This document shows, in pieces, positions 34,424 to 46,195 of a stretch of DNA of 64,000 bases. The DNA is taken from positions 5,332,001 through 5,396,000 of the forward strand of contig NC_064675.1 in NCBI RefSeq assembly GCF_023278565.1, given 5' to 3'. The stretch is from Colletotrichum lupini. Its lineage: Eukaryota > Ascomycota > Sordariomycetes > Glomerellales > Glomerellaceae. Under the pieces are notes generated by a model. The model did not search any database and was not told the origin of the DNA. It saw only the letters and a program-made list of their open reading frames with translations. Both the position numbers and the translations under genes were made by a program. How positions within the stretch are numbered: position 1 is the stretch's first letter; each line of letters starts with the position of its first letter.

Positions 34424-37400
34424 CGGATAGAGAGAGGAAATGCCAAGAGAAAGGAGGCTCAATCGGCTGTGCGACTCGACATTGACGACATTGTGATTGA
34501 GAGCTTGCGTTTCGGCCGTGGCTTTGAAGTCTGTGATGGTGTTGTGGTTGGATGTTGGTGGCAGGCTGGGAAAGCGATGGAGTTTTCTCCGAAACGCAGC
34601 CAAGTCCAGCCCTGCCCGCCTGCCACAGCTTACGCAGATCACCACAGGTGAGGCAGGCGCGGCAGGTGAGCAAGGTGAGGCAGGGAAGGAGAAAGGCAGG
34701 TGAATGAGGAAAAGGATTGACAGGAACGACGAAGTCACCCAAGCATCAAGGCAAGGCAGGTAGGTACTTGACGATGCTTGGCGCTTGCCGTTCAGAGTGC
34801 CGTTCATGTTCCCAACCTTAACGGCAGGAATAACGACAGGAATCTCCGCTGTGGCCGCGGTGTCCCGTCGACCAATTGCATATCAAAATATCTGCAGATG
34901 CAAGAGCGTCGTCGTTGACTTTTTCCGCCGCCACCACCGCCTCCGTCGCCTTCGCCGGACGTTGACTTTTTTTTTCTCCTCTCCTTGTCCTTCCATGTTT
35001 AATCGTACCTGGGATATGGCGTTCTTTGTCTGACAATCTTCGTCGGCCGCGCGGGACCAGGGTCGAGGTACAGACGACTCGAACCAACAAAGCGGCAGAC
35101 TGTGGTTCTGCACAAGAGACGGAAACTCAGGTACAGGGGACCCCCACTCAATGAATGAGGCCCCTTGTTGCACAAATCGTTTTGTTGTTGGTTCTTATCT
35201 TGCATCCCACAGCCTCGAGCATACTTGCGCACGCACAAGCCATCCGAAAACAGGGCAGGCAGGGCAGGGTGGCAGGGCACCTTGTTGAGAGTGCAAGGCT
35301 CACAACTAGTGTACGGATAACTCGACGGGAACGACCAGAGTCGGAAGAGCCACCCGACGCTTGATAGGCGCCATCGGTGGCTCGGGTCAATTGACTTGGG
35401 TTATGACGATGTAAGTGGCTACTTTACCGGTCACGGTCCAAGCTCACGACTCGGCAGAAGTAAGAGGTTTCTCACTTGAGGCTAGAGTCTAATTGCTAAG
35501 CCTCAATTGACGAAATGTTCAAATCAGACAAGTCAATGCCCTTGAGGTTGGGATTATTGGGAACTTGGGACCTGGGTAGGGGTTGGGGGGGGAACCGAAA
35601 GAAAGCCCCAATGTATGTTTGTAGGCATAGAGCAGGACTCCAGGACGACGTTGCGTAGTTTGTGATATCTGACTTGCCATCATCAAATGTCGCGGGATGC
35701 TTGCCTGCCTGTCGCAGTGTTGTGCGGCTTGCCTGTCATTTGTGCCTGCATTTCGTAAACTCGGCCTGCTACTCCGATTTCCCCCAGCTTTTGATTTCAT
35801 TAGAGTAATCTTGGCAAGTTGAGGCCTGGGTCAAACGGCCAAGTCACAAGTCGCGATTGGAAAGTGAGATGGTCATGTCTCAGCCCCCACTATTCCCTTC
35901 CAGCCTTTTTTCCCCATAAAAAACTGCTGCAAAGCACCAAAAGGAAGGAGTGAACCGAGATGGGCGCTATGCTTCCTTTGGTAGGCAGACACGGCAGGAG
36001 AGCCCAGGGCCCAAATGTTCGCATCTCGGTAATGACGCGAGATGCAGGACCGGCCGGGTTTAAACGAAGAGAGAGCGAGACTCACCCCCAAGCTTTCCCG
36101 AACATTGAGCCTTTGATTTCCCTTCAGCCTGATTTCCTTGATTTATTGGAAAGTTGGGGGCCCGTAATCCGTTGCCAATGCCATTTCGGTCCCGTCTTCT
36201 CTTTCGTCAGAACCGAAGCCGCGGTAAATCCACCCACAATCCATCCACCACTAATCACTGACCACTCATCCACCCCAGATTCCCAAGGCCAAGTGGAAGA
36301 GTCCGGGTTAGGCTTGGCTGCTCGTTAAATTACTTTGTCAAGCGAGCCGCGACATTGAGAGAGAAAGATAGGAAAAATACCCTTCCACCCAAAAAACAAA
36401 CCGAGAGAAGCCCGGACGGTGCGAGCGATGGATGCAACAACGCATACAATCATACAAAACATGTTTACGGAGTGCAGATACCAAGTTAGTGCTACCAACA
36501 TGGCCATGGAACACATGCCTCCCCAGGCCTCGGCAAAATGACCCAGCGACTTTGGGAAATTCCTCATCCAGGCACGCCAACGACTAATCTTGGCCCAACT
36601 TCCAAGCCCGGGCCAACAAGGCACGTTCGTCACAGGACAAGGCAATCGAGCACCAAATAAAATATGTCCTTCTCTTATCTTCCTCCCGAGTTGAATACAG
36701 ATCACGGATCGCGCGCCAAGCGGTTGTTTCCGAATGCATCCTGGTCGTGCGACGCGAGGGTCGGTCTTGACCAAAGCTTCTACCAATCCCTGTGCCACAC
36801 AACGCTACGGTTACCATGAAGGAGGTCCAAGGCAACCTGGAAAAGAGGTTGAGAAAACACACAGACGCACGCTTGCAGAGTCCCAATTCGTCCCTTCAGA
36901 TTCCTTGGATGTTTGATCTTCCACAGTGTTGACTGTTTCAACTCAACCACGACGACGACAATTCCCGCGACACGGCAAGGCGAAGAAGGAAAGGAACAGC
37001 ATCCCCGTTCCGTCCCATCCCATCCATACCCCTTCGAATCAGGAAGAGACAGAGACACACAGAGAGCCACAGAGAAAGACGGGAAAGAGACCATGACGGA
37101 GAAACGTCGAATTGCCGACATAGCAGGGGTATCCGTACCTGGATTGTACCCACGCCCTGGACAATTCCGCAGTTCCCACAGTTGCAGAACATTGATCCAC
37201 CGATCCATTCAACCCAGCGCTGCCAATCCAATCCCATCCCGTCTTCTTCTTCATCGATCCCAGCCAATGACGGCTCGGATATTCGTTGACATGCATTGGC
37301 AGGCCAAAGGTGGGCTAGCTAGTCTGCAAGGGATCCGCAAAATTGCCGTGTTTGTCGTGTGTCGAAAATTCCCGCCCACACGGCTGCTACACCGAGACTG

Positions 37401-37567
37401 CGGGACTTTTTCTCCCAAAGCACCGAAGGTTGGATGGGATTTTCCAGGTTCGTCTGGCAAGCGCAATAGCATCGCTTTATGCAGCGACAGGACGACTGCA
37501 GAACACTCGAAAAAGGAAAGACGGGCAGTAGAACACGGCACCGAGAGCGAGTCCAGCTAGGTCAACC

Positions 37568-37586
37568 AGAGAGAGAGAGAGAGAGA
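37568..37586 (+). repeat. (AG)n microsatellite
   Basis: 19 bp of alternating A and G. Similar runs are (CT)n at 40784-40804 and (GA)n at 41745-41762, all within the long spacer before the H+-ATPase gene. Confidence 0.9.
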
Positions 37587-40500
37587 CAGACTTCCGGGGG
37601 TCCAGTCCCGCCATGTCTTGGCGACTTCTGGTTGGGGAGGCTTGGCTGAAGCTGAAGCTGGTCTCTTTTTACTGCTGTAGGCCCCGATTGTCTGTTCTCA
37701 AGTTCTGAGCAGACACACGAAGCCCCGTGGCTGGCCCGGCTGGGAGTTCTGTCACCACTATCATACTTTGGCGTGTACCTCAGCAATGACGATTTCCATA
37801 AACTCTCCCGGCCACCCTCTCCCATGCAGGTCCAGCACATCAATGGGACTTTTTCACAGCCGCAATCGACAAAGGGAAGAAGCAAAGGTCGGACGAAGAT
37901 TGAGTTCCCAGGCGGGAGGACTGGCCACCAATTGGCAACGATGGGGAGAGAAAAGAGACACGAGAAGGATGAGAGGGAAGGGCAACACGGCGAAAAAAGA
38001 GCGAGCAAAAAGTGAAATCGCGTAGGCTCGGCCACAGCCCGCGTATCTGCAGCTCGCAGCACGTCAAAAGAGAAACCCCACGGCAACTGAAGCTCCAGAA
38101 CCCCTGTTCGATCGAGAGGATTGATGGGGATCGAGTGGGTTCCCTGGGGCTCTGCAGGGGCCCTGCCATTGGAGCAAGGGGACCATCCTCGTCAGCTTGC
38201 TGCCCCAGGAACTCCTCTTCTTTTCATTCTAGCGTTGCTGCTAGTGTTTTCCTATCGTGGCAGGCATCTCCATGGAACCGAACCGGTGTCCACCCAGTGT
38301 GCCAGTGAGCCAGTGGTGCCCCCATCCATGGCAAAGAAATGGGCTCCAGCAATGCATTGCGCGAACGGTTTCCCTTCGATGCCGCACACACCAATGCACG
38401 ATGTCCCTGAGTCGGAAAAGTCAGGACTCGCCTCCTCCTCCTCCAGGCTTGGCTTGGGACGTTTGTGGCTCCTCCCACGAATGCCAGACGAGCATGGCAA
38501 GCAGCAAAGGGCCAGCGACAGCGGAGCGCGACTTCTTTGCAGCGTATTACGCCAGAGATTGCACACGGATCATCCAACGGGTCTCTTTCGCGCAAATCTC
38601 GCTTTTGGCCACGTTGGTCCAATGGCGTCTTCCCGGTTTCCCACTGACTAGTCGAGTCCTCACTTCCGCTCGCTCGTCAAGTCGTCGGAGGTCGGAGAGT
38701 AATTCACAGCTGGGTATCCGCGTAGGAGGAGTCGTGGAAACTTCGTTGGAACGGGGTTCGTCGACAGGAGTGACCGGTCAACGGGCCGGCCGACTTGCCA
38801 CATTGAACAGCAATCATCCATCCAGCTCCGTCTGGAACCATAATCCATCGTCATCTCGCCTCCGACTGCCATGCTGTCCCTATCTTTTCGTCGAGGCTAC
38901 TCGACTACTCTGTATTACACGCTGCCTTGCGTGCCGAGATGCGAGAGCTAGGCAGATTGACGTATCCGTAGCGCTTCCACTTTCACCACACGCAAGCCAA
39001 GAGCAAGGCCAGTCAGGCCCTCCCCCAGGATACAGCCAGAACGAGCCAAGTGGCGTTCTTGACTTCCGTGGGTGAGGCATTTGATGGACGCCAGCCAGTC
39101 CGGTCGGTCAAGCCAGGTTCAAGCGCAAATGAGGACATAGGGATTATACACCGCGGGCACACCGCACAAGCTACATTGCTGCACACGCATACGGCGCGTG
39201 AACGGGACCCCAATATCCCGCATCGTATGCGCTGCCCGCACTGCACAAAATCTGCCTCGTTTTTTTTTCTTGGCCCGCAACGTGAGTGACTTTGCAGGTT
39301 GAACGTCGCCGATTCATTTCCCACCCCCATCCAATATTGCGGTGATTTCTTCCCCATTTCCCCATATCCATAGGCCCCAACATTAATCAGTCTGTGTGTG
39401 TGTGTACATACTGAACGCAATTGGATAGTCACGGCACATGGCGTCAAACTGTCTTGTCTTGAAGTCTCCGTACCGTGGCAAGTAGAAACCACTCATACTG
39501 CTATTCCAGGAAATCCATACTCTTAATGCTACTACGATACCGTTGCATTCTTTGATCGAGGTTTGGTTTTGGGCTTGGCCGGGGGTAAAAAGGCTTGGCA
39601 GGTTTCTCCCCGGAGTATCTCGTTGGTCGGATTTGTTTTTTTATTCTTAATTTGGGTTAAAGATTTCCTCTGCAGTGCGGTGCCAGCGGTGAAGAGCTTA
39701 AAAAAAGAAATACGCTAACAGGTGTGTAGTGTAAGAGACAGAGAGGCAAGGCAAACGCGCAACACTTGAGGGATGGGATGGTTCACGTATAGCCTCAACT
39801 CAAGGCCCGTCGCGAGGCAGATCGCTTGACAGTGTTTCCAAGGAAAGACTTGGCGATGCTTGGGGGAGGGGCAGAGGCAGTGTCACAGTGAGAGGTCAGG
39901 GAGAGAGAGAGACACACACAGAGAGAGACAGAGAGGGCTTTGACCGCCGCCTGTCACTTTCGTGTAATTCAAAACCCTACGAATCGTGAATGGACCACCC
40001 TCTTCACACGCAACCAAACACCCTTCGCCGCGGTCTATTCCGGGGATTTCTTGGCGCTGCTTACTGGAGTCTCGAGAGCCATAGCCAGACATAGACTTGC
40101 ATCACCGCAGTCGAGGGCAAGACGAGGACATGACAATTGGAGTCTTGGCAGAGGCTCTATCCTAGATGCCCGTCCAAGTGCCCGTCCGCACTGTACAGCG
40201 GAAGCAAGACGGAGTTGGGAGTTGGGAGTTGGACGTTGCCAGTGGTGGGTGGTCCTTTGCCCTTCCCGCCTCGGCTCCTCCAAAAGGAAGTTTTCCACCC
40301 CCACCACGCTGCATGCTGCAAAAGTAAGTAGTGCTGTGCAAAGCGGTTCTCAGTACCGGTGCAGATGTGCAAAGAGGTCCAACAATGCAGCGTCGGTCTG
40401 CAAGTACTCCGTACATAGTGCAAAGTCGGGACGCGAAAGCGGGTGGATGCCAAGCGGAAAGGGTTCGCCGTACGGAGACTCCATTGTCGAGCAAGCCATC

Positions 40501-42726
40501 TGCGGTAAGGTTGATGGCGGGACTTCGGAGAGGTACAAAGATACCTACCTGTTTGGTGCTGGGTTGCTTATCGCGCGTGGACCAAGGCTTTCCAGGGTTC
40601 ACCGGCTTAGAGGTTTTGGACGTGGAATTGGGGAACGAGGCGGCGGCGAGTTAAGTCACGTGATGTGGGTTTCGGAGCAGAGCTGAAACTGTCGCGACGA
40701 CAAGGGGCCGGACGAAAAGAGATGGGGAGTGGAGGACAAAGAGTACGTATTGCGAATACCTCACACGGTACGTAGCCCCGGGACTCTCTCTCTCTCTCTC
40801 TCTCGCGACTCTCGACTCTCAAGTCTCTCACTCTGGAGGGGTCAAAGGGGGGTGCGGTCGTCCAATTGGAGGGGCAATGGAAAGGAAATCCTCCCCTCCA
40901 GACCCCCCCCCCTCCCCCTTCCAAGTCCCGACTCCCGACTCTGGTCTCTCTTCTCTCTGCTCCAACTCTCCCAGTCCCAGTCCCTGATAGTCAAACGTCT
41001 CTTGTTCATTCAACCCACGGAACATGTCCTTTAGCAGGGGGGTGTGTCCGGGTCCGCGCTCAACGTGGACTAGACAGATGGGACACTTCCTCACAACCGA
41101 AGGAACTCTGGAGACTGCAGACTGGAGACTGGAGCTCGACTTTTTTGCGGCGGCGCGCGGGGGGTTGCCCGAGAACAGAGGTGAACTACGAATACTCCGT
41201 ACGGTGCAGAGAGCTCGACGAAATCTCGGAATTATGTCTGTGTCAAGTACGTAGCGTACCTAGTGTATCGGTATCCGTACTGGTAGTAGCTCCTCTTCTT
41301 TCTGACCTCGTCTGTCTTTTTTTCCCTCAAATCTTTTTTATTGACGTGCCCAGCAAGCGGCCAGCCCAGCCCAGTCCATCCCGCCATAACCACCACCCCC
41401 CCTAGGACACGCTGTGTAGTACTACTGAGGCATTTTATTTTTGTATCATAGAGACTTGAACTTGACCCCCATCTTCACCCTCAACCCCCATACAATGGCA
41501 AGTCACTGCAGAGTTTCTTCCTCGAAACGCACGACTCACGCTGGCTTCCCCTTGTTGTCAGATATCCATCCTCGCATCCTGGCAGATGAGACAGCGAGTT
41601 GTCTCTGTCTTGATAGGTCGGCCCGTCTAATGGGGCATCTGGGGGACCAAATTCACGCTAGAAGCTGGCCAATATTCTTCCACACAGAAAGAGGCTTGGC
41701 CCCAAAAAAAGGCACGAGACATGGAAGTGAGAGAGACAGAGAGAAAGAGAGAGAGAGAGAGATAGCACGGCGTGACTACTCACACGTACACGAGAGAGAG
41801 AGCGAGGCAAGCAAGCCCGCCAGCCGCAAGCCGCAAAGCTAATGGAAAGGAACGCGGGTCCCAAAGGTCCCCACGTCCAACGCCGTAGTAGGCTGGATTG
41901 CCCTGCCAGCCAGCTCGTCCTAGTGTAGCTCCCCAGTTGTTCGGCACGAAGTCCTCGTCTCTTGTCTTGTCAGTGTCTTTCTAGCGGCAGCTAAGCTGTA
42001 CTTCGTACACAGTGGTACATACTGGCAGTGACAGACAGACAGATAGACAGACAACGCCTTTCTCGCTCCAGTTTTTTTTTCTCTCGCGCTCTTTGCTTCT
42101 AGGTACTGCTGCTGCTCCCTTCTGCTCCTACTTGTTGCGCCAGACGTTTGCCCAGCGGCAAAAATGTCCCGTCGTCTCTACTCTGTATCCGTACCCTTGC
42201 TCGAAATAGCATCGACGTCGCTCGCCCGGTCACAGTGTGTGGGTTTTTCCCTCACCCGCATCTGTTTTGATGCTTGCAACTTCTTGGCGTTGATCCGAGC
42301 AAGACGGGGTACGCAGCTACACGCCGGTCCCTTGTTCACACACACACCTACCACACAGCTCACACACGCCGACGCCGCGGTCTCTTGCCTCTCGTCTCGT
42401 TTCTTGCCTCTCCATTGCCGCGCGAGGGTAGGTACCAAAGTACGGAGAGTATGGAGTATGCCACAATGCCAGTCTACCTTTTTTTTTTCCCCTTCCACAC
42501 TGGGGGCCGTGGCCCATGCCCTTCCTTACCTTGCCTTGCCTTGCCTTGGTCCCATCTTCTTGTTCCCATCCGCGGAACCTCTTCGACCAGTCCGGCCTCG
42601 CCGTTTGACAGATGTAATATAATATGCCCCATTCTCCCACCGTGATTCAGGTCTCTTCTGGCTTAGCCTTCTTCCTCACCCTGCTCTGCCCCTCCTTCCT
42701 CTCTCCTCCCTCATCCTCTACCTTCC

Positions 42727-42734
42727 TATATATA
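42727..42734 (+). promoter_or_regulatory. TATA box of the H+-ATPase gene
   Basis: TATATATA lies 62-69 bp before the first ATG (42796) and 77-84 bp before the second (42811), in a pyrimidine-rich segment typical of strongly expressed fungal promoters. It implies a short leader, so the control region lies within the long spacer upstream. Confidence 0.6.
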
Positions 42735-42795
42735 CCTGTCCTGCGCTCGCCTCTACTACCCCTACAGCTGGACTGTATTCCTTTTCCGTTGTTCT

Positions 42796-45700
42796 ATGGC
42801 ACCATACAAAATGGCGGGCTTAATAGGAAAAGGAGGCAACAAGCACTACCCTCAACCCATCAACACCGAGGATGACGACCAGGACCTCGAGACCGGCAAC
42901 TTCATCCAGGAGCGCGCCAGGAACAACCGGGTTGATGGCGGTGCTGGCGAAGGCGGTACCAACGAGGAGTACAGATCGTAAGTCTTTCTTCTTCACCATC
43001 ACCCCCAAAAACCAGTCTTACACGCCATTGGCTCTTCTCCAAGTGCCAATGGCTCAGAATTCTCTCTCCAATGTAACGCTGGCGACTAACACCGCACTTT
43101 TCACCACAGTCTGATCAAGTACATCGACACCTACCGGGACCCCAACGCTGAGGTGGAAGAGACCGAGGCGGCCACAACCAAGAAGGTGCCAGCATGGCAA
43201 TTCTGGAAGAAGGCCACCCAGGAGGGCGCTGGTGCCAGCGGCTTCGTCACTCCCGCCGACTGGCTCAAGACCGACATGAGGCAAGGTCTTGACGCCACGG
43301 AAGTCGAGCGCCGCAGAAAGTACACCGGCTGGAACGAACTTACCACCGAGAAGGAGAACATGTTCCTCAAGTTCGTCGGTTTCTTCCGCGGTCCCATTCT
43401 CTATGGTAAGCACAAGCCAACAACCACTTGACTGCAGTCTGCGGCATGGACTGCATGAAACACCAAGGGCAAAACGCTAATTCTCAATGCAGTCATGGAG
43501 TGTGCCGCTATCCTCGCCTTTGCCCTGCAGGACTGGCTTGACGCCGGTCTGATTGTCGCCATTTTGTTGCTCAACGCCGCTGTCGGTTGGTACCAGGAGA
43601 AGCAGGCTGCCGATGTCGTCGCCTCCCTCAAGGGTGACATTGCCATGAAGGCTCGTGTCGTCCGCCAGGGCAGAGAAGAAGACATCCGCGCTCGTGAACT
43701 CGTCCCCGGTGACATTGTAAGTCGTCTCATCTCGGTCATCGCATCGGCGATCCAGGGAAAAGCCAATCTTACTTACACGGACTCTCTCTAGATCATTGTC
43801 GAGGAAGGCCACGTCGTCCCCGCCGATTGCCAGCTTATCTGCGACTACGAGAACCCCGCCGGCTACAGCGCCTACAAGGCTGAGCTCGAGGCTCAGGATG
43901 TCATGTCCCCCCGCCGCGAGAAGTTCGAGGAGGGTGATGAGGAGAACGCCAACCCCGCCCTCGGACACTCCATCGTCGCCGTTGACCAGTCTGCCATGAC
44001 TGGTGAGTCCCTCGCTGTCGACAAGTTCATGACCGATACTTGCTACTACACCACCGGTTGCAAGCGCGGCAAGGCTTTCTGTATCGTCACCCACGGCGCC
44101 CAGGCCTCTTTCGTCGGAAAGACCGCCTCCCTCGTCCAGGGCGCCCAGGACCAGGGTCACTTCAAGGCCATCATGAACTCCATCGGTACTACGCTTCTCG
44201 CCCTTGTCATCATCTTCATCCTCGCCGCCTGGATCGGTGGTTTCTACCGCTCCATTGAGGTCTCTGAGGAGGGCACTTCCGTCAACTTGCTCCACTACGC
44301 CTTGATTCTTCTCATCATCGGTGTCCCCATCGGTCTGCCTTGCGTTACCACCACCACCTTGGCCGTCGGTGCCGCCTACCTCGCTGAGGAGAAGGCTATC
44401 GTCCAGAAGCTTACCGCCATTGAGTCCCTTGCCGGTGTCGACATCCTCTGCTCCGATAAGACTGGTACCCTCACTGCCAACCAGCTGTCCGTCCGCGAGC
44501 CCTTCGTCATGGAGGGAGTCGACATCAACTGGATGATGGCCGTCGCCGCCCTTGCCTCTTCCCACAACATCAAGGCTCTCGACCCCATTGACAAGATCAC
44601 CGTTCTCACCCTTAAGCGCTACCCCAAGGCCAAGGAGCTGATCTCTGACGGCTGGAAGACCGAGAAGTTCACTCCCTTCGACCCCGTCTCCAAGCGTATC
44701 ACCACCATCGCCACCCACCGTGGTGTCCGCTACACTTGCGCCAAGGGTGCCCCCAAGGCCGTTCTCGCCCTCACCGACTGCACCGAGGAGCAGTCCGCCC
44801 TCTTCAAGGAGAAGGCGGCTGAGTTCGCTCGCCGTGGTTTCCGTTCCCTCGCCGTCGCCGTCAAGGAGGAGGATGGCCCCTGGGAGATGCTCGGCATGCT
44901 GTCCCTCTTCGACCCCCCTCGTTCTGATACCGGCCAGACCATCCTCGAGGCCCAGGCTCTCGGTCTCCAGGTCAAGATGCTTACCGGTGACGCCCACGCC
45001 ATCGCCGTCGAGACCTGCCGCATGCTTCAGCTTGGTACCAAGGTTTACAACTCCGACAAGCTTCTTCACTCCGACATGGCTGGCACTTCCATCCACGATC
45101 TCTGCGAGCGTGCCGACGGTTTCGCCGAGGTGTTCCCCGAGCACAAGTACCAGGTCGTCGAGATGCTTCAGCAGCGCGGTCACTTGACTGCCATGACTGG
45201 TGACGGTGTCAACGATGCTCCTTCCCTGAAGAAGTCTGACTGCGGTATTGCCGTCGAGGGTGCCACCGAGGCTGCCCAGGCTGCCGCCGATATCGTCTTC
45301 CTTGCTCCCGGTCTCTCCACCATTGTCTCCGCCATCAAGCTGTCTCGCCAGATTTTCCAGCGCATGAAGGCCTACATCCAGTACCGTATCGCCCTTTGCC
45401 TGCACTTGGAGATCTACCTGGTCACCTCCATGATCATCATCAACGAGACTGTCCGCGCCGACTTGATTGTCTTCCTTGCTCTCTTCGCTGATTTGGCCAC
45501 CATTGCCGTCGCTGTAAGTATCTGTCTCACGCAACACATTCACTTCATGTCACTAATCAAACCAATAGTACGACAACGCCCACTTCGAGAAGCGTCCCGT
45601 CGAGTGGCAATTGCCCAAGATCTGGATTATCTCCATCGTTCTCGGCTCTCTCCTCGCTGCCGGCACCTGGATTCTCCGCGGTACCATGTACATCACCGAG

Positions 45701-46195
45701 GGTGGTGTCATCCACGACTACGGTTCCGTTCAGGAGATTCTCTTCCTCGAGATCTCCCTCACCCAGAACTGGCTCATCTTCGTCACCCGTGGCTTCGACA
45801 CCTTCCCCTCCTTCCAGCTCATCGGTGCCATCGCCGCCGTCGACGTCCTGTCCATCCTCTTCTGCGTCTTCGGTTGGTTCTCTGGCGGCCGCGGCGAGCC
45901 CGCCTCCCCTCCCTCGCTCAACAAGTTCCTGTCCGAGAACGGCCGCACCGACTTCGTCACCGTCTGCGTCGTCTTCGTCTACTCCATCGCCGTCACCATC
46001 GTCATGGCCCTGGTCTACTACGTCCTGACCAACCTCCGGGTCCTCAACGACATGGGCCGCAAGAAGCGCAGCGTCACCGACACCCTCATCGAGAACGTCC
46101 TTACTCAGCTGAGCAAGGTCGCCCTCGAGCACGAGAAGGACGACAAGGGCGAGCGCTTCTACATTGCCAACCGTGCCGTCGTCGAGGAGGGCTAA
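42796..46195 (+). CDS. PMA: Plasma-membrane P-type H+-ATPase (P3A), insertion-bearing isoform
   Basis: Five exons: 42796-42977, 43110-43405, 43493-43716, 43792-45513 and 45569-46195, coding 1,016 residues (1,011 if the second ATG at 42811, which has the better AAAATGG context, is used). Numbering is from the first ATG. Motifs: actuator loop TGES (304-307), phosphorylated Asp456 in CSDKTGT, KGAP in the nucleotide domain, hinge TGDGVNDAP (Asp705), and Asp801 in LFAD of membrane helix 6, the expected proton-carrying carboxylate. About ten membrane spans are readable. Compared with the classic Neurospora Pma-1, this protein has about 40 extra residues between the PAD and VDQSAMTGES elements of the actuator domain, and a different C-tail that keeps an EHEK element. 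It would export protons and set membrane potential. Codon bias is extreme, suggesting high expression. Confidence 0.97.

Larger units (their letters stand above)
28560..42726. other. 14.2-kb region without a recognisable gene, upstream of the H+-ATPase
   Basis: No frame here has codon bias, splice logic or a family motif that I trust. Contents I can point to: a poly-G tract (34271-34423), GA and CT microsatellites (37568-37586, 40784-40804, 41745-41762), a GAC-rich patch (32462-32500), a TTGCC repeat at about 42531-42548, exact GTACGGATAC motifs at 37129, 41271 and 42185, GTACGGAGTAC-type motifs at 33577, 40404 and 41192, and an excess of GCCAAG/CTTGGC hexamers. It may be an extended promoter, hold non-coding transcripts, or be decayed sequence. 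Confidence 0.55.

Noticed and set aside
33697..34807. Proline- or glycine-rich proteins across 34.2-34.45 kb
   Set aside because: Their composition comes only from the poly-G tract; flanking residues have no coding character.
35041..35100. tRNA-like T-loop (GGTTCGAGTC on the minus strand)
   Set aside because: The flanking bases cannot form the T-stem, and no acceptor or D-stem partner is present.
38257..39075. 272-codon plus-strand frame in the 14-kb spacer
   Set aside because: Arg/Ser/Pro-rich with no codon bias or domain; several overlapping frames of similar length exist in the same GC-rich DNA.
43477..45543. 688-codon open frame antisense to the H+-ATPase exons
   Set aside because: It mirrors the extreme codon bias of the sense gene, is Gly/Val/Leu/Asp-rich without any domain, and crosses the sense introns.
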